Source: Bombardia bombarda
Lineage: Eukaryota; Ascomycota; Sordariomycetes; Sordariales; Lasiosphaeriaceae
Direction: 5' to 3'
DNA length: 64,000 nt
NCBI GenBank assembly: GCA_030512295.1
Contig: JAULSR010000005.1
Location: 1,550,001 to 1,614,000, forward strand
Shown one piece after another: positions 1 through 11,037 of the stretch (positions within the stretch are counted from its first letter, which is position 1; each line of letters begins with the position of its first letter). A program made the position numbers and the translations under genes. The notes under the pieces are model-generated. The model made no database searches. It saw only the letters and a program-made list of their open reading frames with translations, and had not been told where the DNA came from.

Positions 1-646
1 CCAGTTCCTCAAGCCGCTGCCCACGACGTCCGAGGGCAAGAAGTTCGAGGTGCGCACCACGGTGCTGGGCGTGTACGACAAGGGCCGGGCCGGCACTGTG
101 GTCGAGACGCAGACGGACCTGGTCGAGGCCGGCAGCGGCGACGTCTACTCGCGCGTCGTCGGCTCCGCCTTCTTCGTGGCCCAGGGCAACTGGGGCGGGC
201 CGAAAGGTCCCGCGACCGAGAACTTCCCGCCGCCGCGCGACCGCAAGCCCGACGTCGTGTTCGAGAAGCAGACCACGCCCGAGACGCCGCTGCTCTATCG
301 TCTTAACGGCGACTACAACCCGCTGCACGCGACCCCCGAGCCCGGCAAGAAGATGGGGTTCGGCGGTGTGATTATCCATGGCTTGTACTCGTTCAACTGG
401 GCCTGCCATGGTTTGTTGGAGCATCTCGGCGGGAGCGACCCGGCGAATATCAAGGAGTACCAGGCGCGCTTTGCTAGCCCGGTGCGGCCGGGGGATAAGG
501 TGGTGACGTCGGCGTGGCGGACGGGCCAGATGAAGGGCGAGTGGGAGGAGATTCGCTTCCAGGTCCAGGTCGAGGGGGGTAAGGTGTGTCTGAGCAACGG
601 GCGGGCGTTGATGAAGTGCACTGGGCCTTCGAAGAACAAGCTGTAA
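1..646 (+). CDS. Peroxisomal MaoC-like enoyl-CoA hydratase 2, 3' part only
   Basis: The reading frame is open from base 2 to a TAA at 644-646, so the window holds about the last 214 residues and the 5' part lies outside. The fold is the MaoC/hotdog hydratase 2 family, which hydrates trans-2-enoyl-CoA in peroxisomal beta-oxidation. The signature is visible as YRLNGDYNPLHA followed by GFGGVIIHGL; the Asp, Asn and His of GDYNPLH are the known catalytic and oxyanion residues of the family. The product ends in SKNKL, whose last three residues (NKL) resemble a weak PTS1 peroxisomal signal. The upstream part (KPLPTTSEGKKFEV, then GSAFFVAQGNWGGPKGP) matches the inactive N-terminal hotdog of fungal stand-alone dehydratases. 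It could instead be the C-terminal end of the multifunctional Fox2 protein; the missing 5' sequence would decide. Confidence 0.85.
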   Translation, partial: QFLKPLPTTSEGKKFEVRTTVLGVYDKGRAGTVVETQTDLVEAGSGDVYSRVVGSAFFVAQGNWGGPKGPATENFPPPRDRKPDVVFEKQTTPETPLLYRLNGDYNPLHATPEPGKKMGFGGVIIHGLYSFNWACHGLLEHLGGSDPANIKEYQARFASPVRPGDKVVTSAWRTGQMKGEWEEIRFQVQVEGGKVCLSNGRALMKCTGPSKNKL

Positions 647-1071
647 ATCGAAAGGTTATAATATGAAGAAAAGTTTTGTGTCAATTCATATACGAAGTAC
701 GAGATGCTGTTCCTCTTATGTAGGCAGTAATGTCGAGATGTAGAATATAATGGCTGATGCCCGGAAAAGAAGGAAAGGGAAAAATGCAATTCCATGCGTT
801 TTTGGAGCTAATGGAAGAAAAACATCAAAAACTAAAACTATGAACATGACCCAATCTTTGATCGTTTATTTCCATATGCTGCTCGCTGTTATATTTCCGG
901 GTGTTGGCAAGAAATTTGGTCGGTGCCTGAAACCGCACGGTTCCTGCTTGTTTGCAGCTTCCCATTTCACTTCCTGACCTGAACGTCAAAAAAGGTCGTG
1001 CCTGACCATTTCATTTGGATGAACACGTGAGTCGACAAACTTTAGTTCCTCTCACCACCAAATCGCACATC
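647..1071. other. Intergenic spacer (3' UTR of hydratase, promoter of cofactor E)
   Basis: AT-rich, with no supported gene. It must hold the terminator of the hydratase gene and the promoter of the downstream gene. Short open frames here have no coding character. Confidence 0.6.
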
Positions 1072-3063
1072 ATGACCTCCGCGGTCCAAGTCGGCCAGCG
1101 ACGGTCATATGATGGTGCGCTCTGCACGGTTCGATACATTGGCGAGGTCGCGGGCACAACGGGCGCCTGGCTCGGCGTGGAGTGGGACGATCCGACCCGG
1201 GGAAAACACGACGGACAGCACAAGGGCGTGCGATATTTCTCATGTAATGTGATTCAGCTTCTCATGAATGATTTAATCTAACGTGTCAACCCAAGGCAAA
1301 TACAAATCACCGACGGCGGCGTCCTTTGTCCGTCCCTCGCGCCCGGCCGATGAGCCCCAGACCTTTGTCGCGGCCCTGCAGCTGAAGTATGCCTCCGAGG
1401 TGACGGCAGACCATCTGATCGCGCCCGAGAAGCAGATCATCATCTCAGGAAAGGTAGCCGAGGAGGTGGGCTTCGACAAGATCCGTCGCCAGCAGTCTCA
1501 GCTCAGCGAGCTCAAGCGCGTTTTTGTCGACGGCGGCCGCGTCGCTTATGCATCGCATGATGGACAGGAGTCTATCGGCAAGATATGCCCGAAGGTAGAG
1601 GAGCTGGGCCTGAGCCGCAACCTGATCGAGCACTTTGGCACCGTCGTCGACATCTGCTCTGAGCTGAGCGCCCTGAAAATCCTCCGTGTGAAGTACGGCT
1701 TTCTCTCATAATCCTACATATATATCTACAAGGTCTGACACCATACTCTCACAACAGCGGCAACCGGTTCCAGAATATACTACAAGATGCCAAGCTCGCC
1801 TCAGCCGACGACGTCTTCAAGAACGTGAAGGAGCTCGCCATCGAGGAGACTCTCCTCTCATGGCAAGAGATATGCCACATTGCCGCCCGCTTCCAGTCCC
1901 TGACGACCCTATACGCCAGCACCAACCAACTCTCCTTCCTCTCGCCAATCCCAGCCACAGCAGCATTCATATCCACCCTCGTCACAATAGATCTCGAATA
2001 CAACGACTTCACCTCCCTCGCCGACCTCGCCGCTCTCACATCCATCACCACCCTCCGCAACCTCCACCTTAAAGGAAACCACATCTCCACCATCACCCCG
2101 CCGCCCTCTACCACAACCACAACCACAACCACAACCACAACCACAACCACAAAACCACCAGTCTTCCCCCCCACCCTCCACTACCTCGACCTCTCCTACA
2201 ACCGCGTCACAACCTGGTCCTTCATCGACGCCCTCCCGACCTCCTTCCCCGGCCTCATCTCCCTCCGCTTCGCCCATAACCCCATCTACGACAACCCCGA
2301 GCTCGACAGCACCACCGCCGACTCATCCACTCCCACCAAAGTCGCCGCCAGCACCGACGAAGCCTACATGCTCCTCCTCGCCCGCCTCCCCCTGCTCAAA
2401 ACCCTCAACTTCAGCGCCATCACCCCCGCCGACCGCACCAACGCAGAAATGTACTACCTCTCGCGCATCGCGCGCCAGCTCGCCTCTCTCCCCGAGGCCG
2501 CCGCCCCCGACGTGCTCGCGCGCCACCGCCGCTGGGCCGAGCTCTGTGACATCTACGGCGAGCCGGCGGTCGTGCGGCAGCGCGGCGAGGTGGATCCTAA
2601 CTTTCTCGAGGCGCGGCTGGTTGGGGTGCGGTTTTATCAGCAAGACAGCAATGATAAGCTGGTGAAGAGGAGGAGGAGGAGGATTGTGAGGATCCCCAAG
2701 TCGTTTGACATTTATCGGGTCAAGGGGATTGCGGGCGGGCTGTTTGGGCTGTCGCCGCTGGGGATTAGGTTGGTGTGGGAGACGGGCGAGTGGGATCCGG
2801 TTGCGGGGTTTGATGAGGAGGAAGGGGCGGGGGGTAGTAGTGAGGATGAGGAGGCGGAGGTGGAGAGGGAGAGGAGGGAGGAGGAGGAGGAGGTTGGGGG
2901 AGTGGTTTCTTCTGGTGGTGATGGGGGTGATGGGAGTGATGGGGTTGGCGGGGGGAAGGGCGGACGGTGGGTGAAGCGCGAGGTTGAGCTGAAGGATGGG
3001 CCGAGGCAGTTTGGGTATTGTGTTGATGGGTTGGAGGTGGAGATTAGGGTTGAAGTGCGGTGA
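1072..3063 (+). CDS. PAC2: Tubulin-folding cofactor E (TBCE / Pac2 / Alp21)
   Basis: Exons 1072-1243, 1296-1692 and 1758-3063 give a 624-residue protein. The introns (52 and 65 nt) have GT-AG ends and restore the frame across the CAP-Gly domain (RYFSC joined to KYKSPTAASFVRP) and across a leucine-rich repeat (LRV joined to NGNRFQN). The N-terminus is a CAP-Gly domain (about residues 8-75), which binds the alpha-tubulin C-terminus; LRRs follow (about 130-330), then a C-terminal region with the family pattern ending in WAELCDIYGEP. Cofactor E holds alpha-tubulin and, with cofactors C and D, assembles the tubulin dimer in the cytosol. The start ATG at 1072 is placed just before the CAP-Gly domain. 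Oddities are a run of about 14 threonines in the LRR region (2110-2152) and an acidic Glu/Gly-rich insert near 2815-2960, before the final ubiquitin-like-sized tail. Confidence 0.88.
2110..2152 (+). repeat. ACAACC hexanucleotide repeat coding for poly-Thr
   Basis: About seven copies of ACAACC lie in frame in the third exon of the cofactor E gene and encode a threonine run between two leucine-rich repeats. Length variation by slippage in six-base steps would keep the frame. Confidence 0.85.
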
Positions 3064-3489
3064 GCGTTTTTTAAAGGAGCGGCGGTGATGTAGAAACTCA
3101 AGATATCATATAGTGAAATTTCCCAAAGACTTCGATGTATGGGCTTATGTTCTATATTAATCACTGTGAGGGACACATTTGATGCGATTTCCCATATAGT
3201 TGGATTTAATAAACGACGTAAGAAGGCTTAGATTTGACTTTGAAGCCCCTTCAATTCCCCTTTATACGTTGGTAACATGTACCGTTACAGCGAACGAACT
3301 CACACCAAACAGGCCACAACAGCAATAAACCCCATATACACTTGTGTTCCAAAGCTCTAGCATAAAACTAACACACCTATCCAACTACTGCCACCACCCC
3401 ACCGTCAAAAAGTGCCATCACTGATAGCCAAAAGAATATATATATTTTTGCCAACGCCTCTCTCTCTCTCTTTTCCTCTCCTACCCCTC
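3064..3489. other. Intergenic spacer between convergent genes
   Basis: AT-rich 3' regions of the cofactor E gene (+) and the repeat protein (-). A TC-rich tract (CTCTCTC) lies near 3460-3490. No gene seen. Confidence 0.55.
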
Positions 3490-5298
3490 TCAAAGAAGCA
3501 GCATAGCAAACGCCCCAACCGCGCCCCCCACCACCGCCATCATCGCGTTCACCGAGCGACCCGCCCCCGACCCAGGCAAGACAGTATCCGTCCCGGCAGT
3601 CGAGTTCAGAATCCCCCCCGTCTGCGCAGCCACGGCCGTGACGCGGGTCGTAGTCACACCATCAGTAACAGTCGTTAGTGTCGTCAGACTAAACCAACTA
3701 TCAGTCTGTAGCGGGGCTAGCGACGACGCAGCCGAGGAGACAATATCTCCCAGAGACGTTGGGAGCGAGTCGGATGCTCCCGAAGCAGCGGTCTCAGCAA
3801 CCCCCGGGAGCGGTCGTAGCGACTCGGAGGCTCCGGACGCGTCGGTTGCCGCGGCGGTCTCCGCGCTGCCGGGGAGAGGTCTCAGCGACTCGGAGGCGGC
3901 AGTCGTCTCAGCAGCACCAGGAAGGGGTCGTAGTGACTCAGCGGCACCAGCTGCCTCGGCAGCGCCGGTCGTCTCGGCAGCGCCGGGGAGAGGGTTCAGT
4001 GACCCAGACTCGGCGGCGACTCCAGGCAGGGCTCGTAGGGTGCCGCTCGCGGCGCTTGCATCCGTGGCTGTTGCGGCAGCTTCGCCGGAGACCAGGGGCT
4101 GTAGAGACCCAGATGCCTGTGCGACTCCGGGGTTGACAAGTTGGACGCCCGCGCCGCCGGCAGCTGTGCCGTTGTTGAACGGGGCTACAGCTGATGGAGC
4201 GGTCTCGGCCACGGCTACGCTGGAGGACGTCGCCCCGACAAGAGGGACTAGAGACTGGGAAGTTGCTTCAGCGGCAGATGATTCAGCAACGGCAGCAGAT
4301 GACTCGGCGGAGGCAGAGGGCTCGGCGACAATAGGGGTAAAAGACCCAATCACAGCGGCTGTGGCAGATGACTGGACAATAATCGGAGCAGCCGCGGCGA
4401 TGGAGGTAGGCGCAAGAGAGCTCTCAGCGGCTGCCGCTGTTGACGATTCGGCGACAATAGGGGTGAAGGACCCAATGACAGCTGCCGAAGTGGCCGCCTC
4501 CACGGCAGCAGAACTCAGGGGCCGAAGAGACTGAGCTGGCTCAGCTGCGGCTTCACTCGCTGGTGCTGCTACAATAGGGGTAAACGACCCGATTACAGCG
4601 GCAGATGTGGCGACTGCAACACTAGTTTGAACAACGGGGGCAGCAACAGAAGCAGCGGCCTATAAATACCATCAGTTAATCACAACTACAGCAACTTGTT
4701 TCTTAACCAACTTGACTTACTGATGAAGCAAGACCAGGGAGAGGTACAAGAGACGGAGGCGCCGCCACAGCCCCCGCGCCAGCATCCTATAGAAAGAAGT
4801 CAGGACCGCATCCACACCTGCCAGATAGTACCAAATCAAACATACCGTAGCAAGACCCGGAAGAGGTCTCAGAGAGACCGATGTTGCCACGGCAGCAGCC
4901 GTATTAGCCGGCGCCGGTGCCGTCGCAATTGTGAGAGGCGCCTCCTCTGCAGCTGCTGTCGCAACGTTTACTGCTGCCGGTGCAGCAGCTTGGGTGGCCA
5001 CCGCAGCATTCGTGGCGAGTCCAGGCAACGGCTTCAGCGGACCGGCGTTGGTCTGCTGTAGACCGGGTAATGGCTTCAACCCTGATTCTGCCGCCTCCGA
5101 CGCAGCAGCAGCAGCCGCTGCTCCGGCCGCTTGTGCGCTGGCGAGATTCGCTGCGATCACCTCGGGTGGAATAACGCTGGCAGCCGCCGGGGCAGAGCTG
5201 TTTAGATTGTTGAGGCCCGCGGCCTGTGGTCTGGCGGCGGCCTGCTGAGCCGTGGTGGCCAGCAGGATAGCGAGCAAGGTGCTGGTGGAGAAATACAT
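3490..5298 (-). CDS. Secreted, GPI-anchored Ala/Ser-rich wall protein with SLRPLPG repeats
   Basis: Exons (minus strand) 5298-4846, 4786-4721 and 4659-3490 give about 562 residues; the introns (59 and 61 nt) are GTATGT..TAG and GTAAGT..TAG. The N-terminus is a signal peptide (MYFSTSTLLAILLATTA, cleavage near AAARPQ). The C-terminus has a small-residue GPI omega-like site (GSGAGRS) and a hydrophobic tail ending in AFAMLLL. The body is extremely rich in Ala and Ser and carries about a dozen copies or near-copies of the heptad SL[RKVN]PLPG, plus three copies of AVIGSFTPIVA. The 66-nt middle exon is phase 0 on both sides and encodes exactly one repeat unit. The protein has no Cys-rich or enzymatic domain that I recognise; a structural wall or surface role is inferred from the secretion and anchor signals. 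Confidence 0.75.
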
Positions 5299-7424
5299 AT
5301 TGGTCGTCGAGAATACGGAAGGTAGGTAAGTGGGTGGGCTAAGTTGCAATAAGTGATGATATTATTAGACCAGGCCGAGGCTGGCTGGCGTGCTGAAGAC
5401 TTGTCGAAGCTCAACTCCGTGTAAAAGAATGTCGAGAAACGAAAACAAAATACTGTCCTGCAGTCACGAAAGGAACGACGTGGGCGAGAATTAGGAAAGG
5501 AGAGAGAAAATGAATAGAAACCAAAAAGGCAAAACCCCCAAGGACCAGAACATAAAACGAAGAGCGGGTGGGTTAGAAAAGAGAGAAAAGTGGCAAGACG
5601 AGACCCGGATGTACAAGCTGGATGGATATACCGCGGGAGATCTCTCCCACATGATTTGCGACAGCAACCAGTTTGAAGCATCGCATCTGGACGTCATCCA
5701 GCGTTTGCATTTCCCATGCGATCGACTGGCACTCGTCAGTCTACCATGTCCCTTGACCCAATGGCGCTCAGGCGTGTTGAACAAGACGGGATGTCTGCCG
5801 AGACGGGGCCGTCTCAAGGAGTCAACGATGAGAATAGTAGTGCCTGGTGACAGGACTGGGCGATGCACAAGTGGTTGACACAAGAAACAAACTCGACGTC
5901 TAGCCACTGAGCTAGTCGCTAACTCTGACGATTCTCGATGCGGGCGTCTTGATTGCGTCGTCCACCAGGTTGCGCCCGAGAGCGACAGTTTGACAGCCGC
6001 CAGGGGTCATCGCATCAAAGTCGCTGCTCGCATCGGCATTCATCCGTTCATGCTATACAGCAAGATGCTCTTGGAGGAAACAGACACGGTGGTCCAAGCG
6101 GGAAGAACGTCTGACACGGCGAAGAAGCCCTGTGACGATGAAACCTCGCCATCACGTTCGAGCGAACAGAGCGTGTTAGTGATACCGCCTGGGTGCTGCT
6201 GTGTGTGCTAACAGACAGTCGCATCACAGATTGGCGCACCGGCATCCGGCAAAATAAAGATCGAGGGGCTCTTTAATGTCTTGGCACCCTGTTGAAACAA
6301 GATCGCGGGACGGAATCATATAGCTTTCTCTTTGAAGCGAACGTGATCGATTGATTGATGAAGGTGTTGGTGAAAGTTCAAATTGCAAGGTGCAAGGTGA
6401 AGCGACAAGAGGTCGTGACTTCCATTCTTGTCTGGAGGTCACGCCAAGAGCACGTACCTAGGTACCCGTTGTTAGTGAGCGTTAAATTATCATGGCAAAC
6501 CCCTCATTTTATGCGGAAAGACAATCAAGCTCACTAACGGTGTGGTCAAAATGGTTTCTCATCAGTTAACACCCTCAACCCCTTTTTGGCCGTCCACGCT
6601 CTTGCCATCATAGGTACCTTAGCCATACCACCCACCAGAGCAATCTTTTATGTCGAGACACAAAACCGAGGAAATAAGAGCACGATTTATCTCAGACCAA
6701 TCCCTCTTACAAGACTTGTACAGTTATACACTCTAACCCTCGTGACATACCCATCCATTTAGACTGAGACATCGGGTAATACAACCACTGGCGCGCCATG
6801 CAGAGGAATCTGGGGATGGCCTGAGACAGCTTACCCTATGACTAGCCGCGCCGGTTAGAGTTACGCCTTCTCACCAGCACCCAGCCCAGCCAGCAACTGG
6901 ACGGCCATGTCTAAGACATAAGAAGCCACCCAGCCCCTTGGAATTGGATATCAGTTCTGGACAGATAATCTTATTCATATGTGGGTACCTCGAGATCAGT
7001 ATCTCTCATATCGAATGCCAGTGGTTGGCGTTGACTTGCTGTAAGTCTAACCAATGAGAGAGATCAAGTATGTTGCCTGTCTGTAGGTATGTACCTATTC
7101 GTGTATTCTATTGTGTGTCGAGCTAGCTCACTATCCTCAATAGCAAAATGCAGATGCTCGCAACATGCGTGTTCGAAAAGAAGATATTCTAAAAAAGAAC
7201 CATGAGAGAGAAATGAAATGCAAATGCCAGAAAAGAAGCAACAACAAACCAAACAGCCAACATAAAAGCAAAAGAAATAGCCCTGCAGGTTAGGTAAACA
7301 CCGAGCACAGCCCAGGTTCAACAAGAATCGAACACCCGTCCATCTGCTCCCACAGAGGCAGACCAACCTTCACCACCACCTGCCTCATCCACCCATCCAC
7401 CCATCCACCAACCCCCCTCACAGC
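5299..7424. other. Long intergenic region upstream of the repeat protein
   Basis: About 2.1 kb without a convincing gene. The 5299-5700 part is presumably promoter and leader of the repeat protein. It contains a tRNA A-box-like stretch on the minus strand near 5882-5918, TACCTAGGTACC-type motifs near 6455 and 6611, and several short open frames with no coding bias. 7064-7424 is the 3' flank of the chitinase gene. Confidence 0.5.
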
Positions 7425-9387
7425 TCACACCCCCGGCATCCCCCCCCTGATATTATCAAACCGACTCGCCGGATACTCCAGCAAATTCCTCGTCCCATCC
7501 AATGCCCCCAACTGCCCCGCCACCGTGCCCACCAGACTATTTCCCCCGACCTTATCCCCGCTCGCCTCCCAGAACACCGCACCCCCCAGCCCCTTCTTCA
7601 CCAGATACTGCGCCTTGGTCACCGCGCTCCCCACCGTGTCATAGCTCACCAGCTCCCCACTCCCCTTATCGTAGCTGTAGCTCGCCTTCGCCACGTCATC
7701 ATACACCTCCTGCGCGCCCGGCCTCGGCAGGTCCCGATACAGCCAGACGCCCGACTGGATCGACCCGGCCCCGATCCCGTTGTACGGCATGCCGATGCCC
7801 GTCGTGGCCTCGAACGAGCGCCCGTAGAGGGGCATGCCGAGCACGATCTTGTCTGCGGGGATGCCGCGGACGAGGTAGTCGCGCACGGCGCGCTCGGTGC
7901 TGAATTTGGTGGCCTGTGGGTTCTGGGCGCTGGCGTAGATGTTGGACTGGTGGCCCGACGTCGAGTCCCACGAGCCGGCGTAGTCGTACGCCATGAGGTG
8001 CCAGGCGTCGATCCAGGGGTCCATGCCGGCGAGGTCCATGACGGCGTAGTGCTGCGGGCCGGCCGGCGCGGCGATGGTGATGAGGAAGTGGTAGCCGGGC
8101 GCGTGGCGGGCGGCGTAGGCGTCGAGGGCCTGGCGGCAGGCTTGGAGGAGGAGGATGAAGTCGGCGGCTTCTTTGGCGTTGACGGGGTACTCCCAGTCGA
8201 TGTCGAGGCCGTCGAGACCCCAGTCTGGATGGGGGTGGTTAGTATGGTCTGGATGGTTGGTCTGTGTATGGGAGAGGGAGAGGGAGAGGGAGAGGGAGAG
8301 GGAGAGGGAGAGGGAGAGGGAGAGGGAGAGGGAGAGGGAGAGGGAGAGGGAGAGGGAGAGGGAGAGGGAGAGGGAGAGGGAGAGGGAGAGGGAGAGGGAG
8401 AGGGAGAGGGAGAGGGAGAGGGAGAGGGAGAGGGAGAGGGAGAGGGAGAGGACAGGTTGTGCTCGCTTACCTTGAACGAGCTTTACTGCCGAGGAAGCAA
8501 ATTTTTGTCGACCAGCTTCGGTGGCGGCGATGGGAGGGAATTTGGGCGAGTAGGTCCATCCGCCTATGGATAGGAGAAGCTTCATGCCCCGGTTCTTTTT
8601 CTTGAGGATGTACAGCTGCTTGATACAGCCGTATGCATTGTTGCCTTGGTCGTTCCACGAGTCGGTGGGATAGTGTTTTTCGAGGTCTGCGTATGTGTCC
8701 GAGGATTTTCTGAAGACTCTTGTCAGTTGAAAAGACCGCCGTTACTTGGGTCATGTTGACACTTACACCTCCCCGTCCGGCCCAATATCTGCAAATGCGT
8801 ACAGCACATGGCTGATTTGGGAAGCAGGAAGTTGTTGGGGTTGATAATTGGCGCCGTAAATACCCCTGAGATTATTAGTACATGTGGCAAAATTTTGTAA
8901 ACGACCACGGCTACGTACCAGTTCGTGAAGTAAAGAGCGTTTCGATATGAAGACGGTGCGTGCGCTTCTCCCGTTGCGTTGCTCGCGGTAGCGTTGACAC
9001 CTGTGACGGCTACCTGAGTTGGAGCACTGGTAGAGGTATACACTTTGCTTGGGGCATTCGATCCAGCCGTTGAGGGGGAGCCAGGTACCACAGCCTGAGT
9101 CGATGTAGGAGCCGAGAATGCACTCTGAGATGCAGCAGGGCTATACTTTTCACTTATCACCGCTGGTGAAGATGCTGGCGCCCCGCTCTTTGCCCCCTGA
9201 GAGCCCGCAGGACTCGATGGAAGCGCCACTGGCCAGACCGTTGCTGTGGTGGTGACAGTAACAGTGACTGCCTTACACTGGAGCTCGACATTTTCCTGGG
9301 GTTTAGTACAATGACTTTCGGGGAGGCTAGGGCCGGAGCTGCCAGGAGTAAAGGAGTGAAGAGAAGAAGAAAGACCGGAGACAGCAT
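7425..9387 (-). CDS. GH18 class V endochitinase, secreted; one apparent frameshift
   Basis: Exons (minus) 9387-8919, 8865-8767, 8709-8471 and 8224-7425. A signal peptide (MLSPVFLLLFTPLLLAAPALA) is followed by a Cys/Ser/Thr-rich linker, then the catalytic barrel: YFTNWGIYG, SIGGWTYS and DGLDIDWEYP, with the general acid Glu near residue 281. It hydrolyses beta-1,4 bonds of chitin in the wall or in prey. Sequence resembles Chit42/ech42-type subgroup A enzymes but has a longer N-terminal linker and no carbohydrate-binding module. All three introns have clean GT-AG ends, and intron 3 (8470-8225) has an ACTAAC branch site and contains the GGGAGA repeat. The signal-peptide frame and the mature frame differ by one base: exon 1 is one base short at the G4 run (C4 on the coding strand) at 9320-9323. 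One extra base would give about 535 residues. A different, unseen 5' exon is the alternative. Confidence 0.85.
8270..8450. repeat. (GGGAGA)30 hexanucleotide tract inside chitinase intron 3
   Basis: About 181 bp of uninterrupted GGGAGA units on the + strand (CTCTCC in the chitinase transcript). It lies wholly inside a 246-nt intron, so the open frames across it (Gly-Glu, Arg-Glu, Arg-Gly or Leu-Ser dipeptides in different frames) are not evidence of coding. It is pure purine on one strand, with thirty GGG runs spaced by three bases. Confidence 0.95.
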
Positions 9388-11037
9388 CTTAACTTGTGAG
9401 ATGGTCAGTCAGGGGCAAAGACCAAAAAGGGGATACGGTAAAGAGTATCGTCCAAGAAAGGAAGGGTTTATAAGAACCGGACGAGTAGAGATGCCCTCGT
9501 AACTGGCGGGGTTGACCACGAGGCCTATGTAAGGAATGTATGTACGAGAGGCTCTTTTTTTCTTCTTTTGGCGACGGGCCAGCTCGCCAACCTCAGACAC
9601 TGACGCAGAACATGGAATGAGAGGCTGACCAGGTGCGCGCGGTGGAGGCTATGCCGAGCAGCGACTCGCCATTCTAAAGTATGAAGACATGTCACAGCCC
9701 ACCTCATGCTTCCTCCAAGCTTCTTCTGAGTGTCTACTCTCAGAAGTCAAGGGATGAGATCAATATCGTAAATTCATCCAGCTATCTTTAGGCTGAGAGA
9801 GACGGTAGACGCAAGCACTATGTCCGGCCCGGTGAAGGCAGGGAGGGACATCGTTGGAAGAAGGGGGGTGGAATGGTGAGCTGATGGTCTTGACCTTGGC
9901 AGGCTGGCCGGCTCGCCGTTGACGATGGTTGAAGAAAGGGGTAGATGGTATAAGACAGGTCTGATATAGACGGCAGAGACGCGGGAGGACAACACGGTTG
10001 AAGTCGTAGGCGATCGTGCGGTCTTCCGGATATGCGAAGGAGCACTATAGACATGCAAGGGGAGACTCTGCCATGTTGCACTTGCAACTCCGCGATAAAG
10101 ACTGCATTATGAGAGTAATTATTACCCCCACGGGATCGGTCGAAGTCAGATAGTCAAGGCAGGTATCCAAGGTAGGTGTCCAAGGCAGGTTCGTAGATCT
10201 TTTTGCCTTGACTGGTCTTACCTAGAGGTAGGTATGAAGCGGGGAGGAGGAGCTGGAGATCTTAACACATCAAATCCCGTTGAGCCGGTAGAATACTTGC
10301 CCAGTCGTCTATTCTTTCCACGACATCACGTCTTCTTCCGTCATGAAGAGTCGGAGAGTAATGTTGGTCAACCAGGAGAAAGACTTTTTTTCACACCCAA
10401 GATGATGATTTCGATATGCAACTCGGTGATGAAGAGTTGAAACCGAGATCGAACCTGACCCAATCGAACTTCACACTTTAATTCACGTTGCACTGACATA
10501 CAGCGATGGGACTCTGGGGGTCGCTGTAAGGTACCTGGCCAGCCTTTCGGTAGTGGCTGCATATTTCAGCGGGGCACGCTAAAGCCGCCATATCCCCGCC
10601 GCCGTCACCTGGTCATTGCACGCTGCAGGGCCCTGGTAGGCTCTCATGGTGGCGTGTTAAACGGGCGTGACGGATTGCGTTGTCCATCACCTTTTTGCTT
10701 TCGTTCAACAGCCAACGCGGAGACTCGAATTTCAGATGGACAGGACAGTGTCGAATGCTGTTAAATTTGCCATTGTTTGATTTCTGGAGAACAGCACTTC
10801 ATTCATGACGGGAGTGCCAGCCTATCGTTTTGCGAATTCCAACCATAACGCCATACGACCCGAATAGGGCAGCCCTTCGCTTCGCTCAGTGCCCCGAATT
10901 AATTCCCAGGGAAGGTCAGGGACAACCTGGAATGCTTCCTTGGCCAAAAGGTAAAAGCAAACACCACGACCGCCCGTAGGTGTAAAAGAGAACATGGAAT
11001 GATACAGGTATAATTCCCAGCAATTCCTCCACCCATC
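9388..11037. other. Intergenic region upstream of the chitinase
   Basis: About 1.65 kb with no convincing coding region. It holds the chitinase promoter and the 3' flank of the next gene. Short AGGTAGGTATCC-type repeats occur near 10150-10235. The overlapping open frames at 9774-10087 show no conserved features. Confidence 0.5.

Noticed and set aside
3638..4534. 298-codon + strand frame opposite the repeat protein
   Set aside because: Mirror of a highly repetitive, Ala/Ser-rich coding strand; no independent features.
5491..5907. 138-codon minus frame near the tRNA-like element
   Set aside because: No ATG, no family features; overlaps the probable promoter of the repeat protein.
8155..8605. 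Long + strand open frames of Gly-Glu, Arg-Glu or Arg-Gly repeats
   Set aside because: They are translations of the GGGAGA tract, which lies within a well-defined minus-strand intron; all frames of such a repeat are open.
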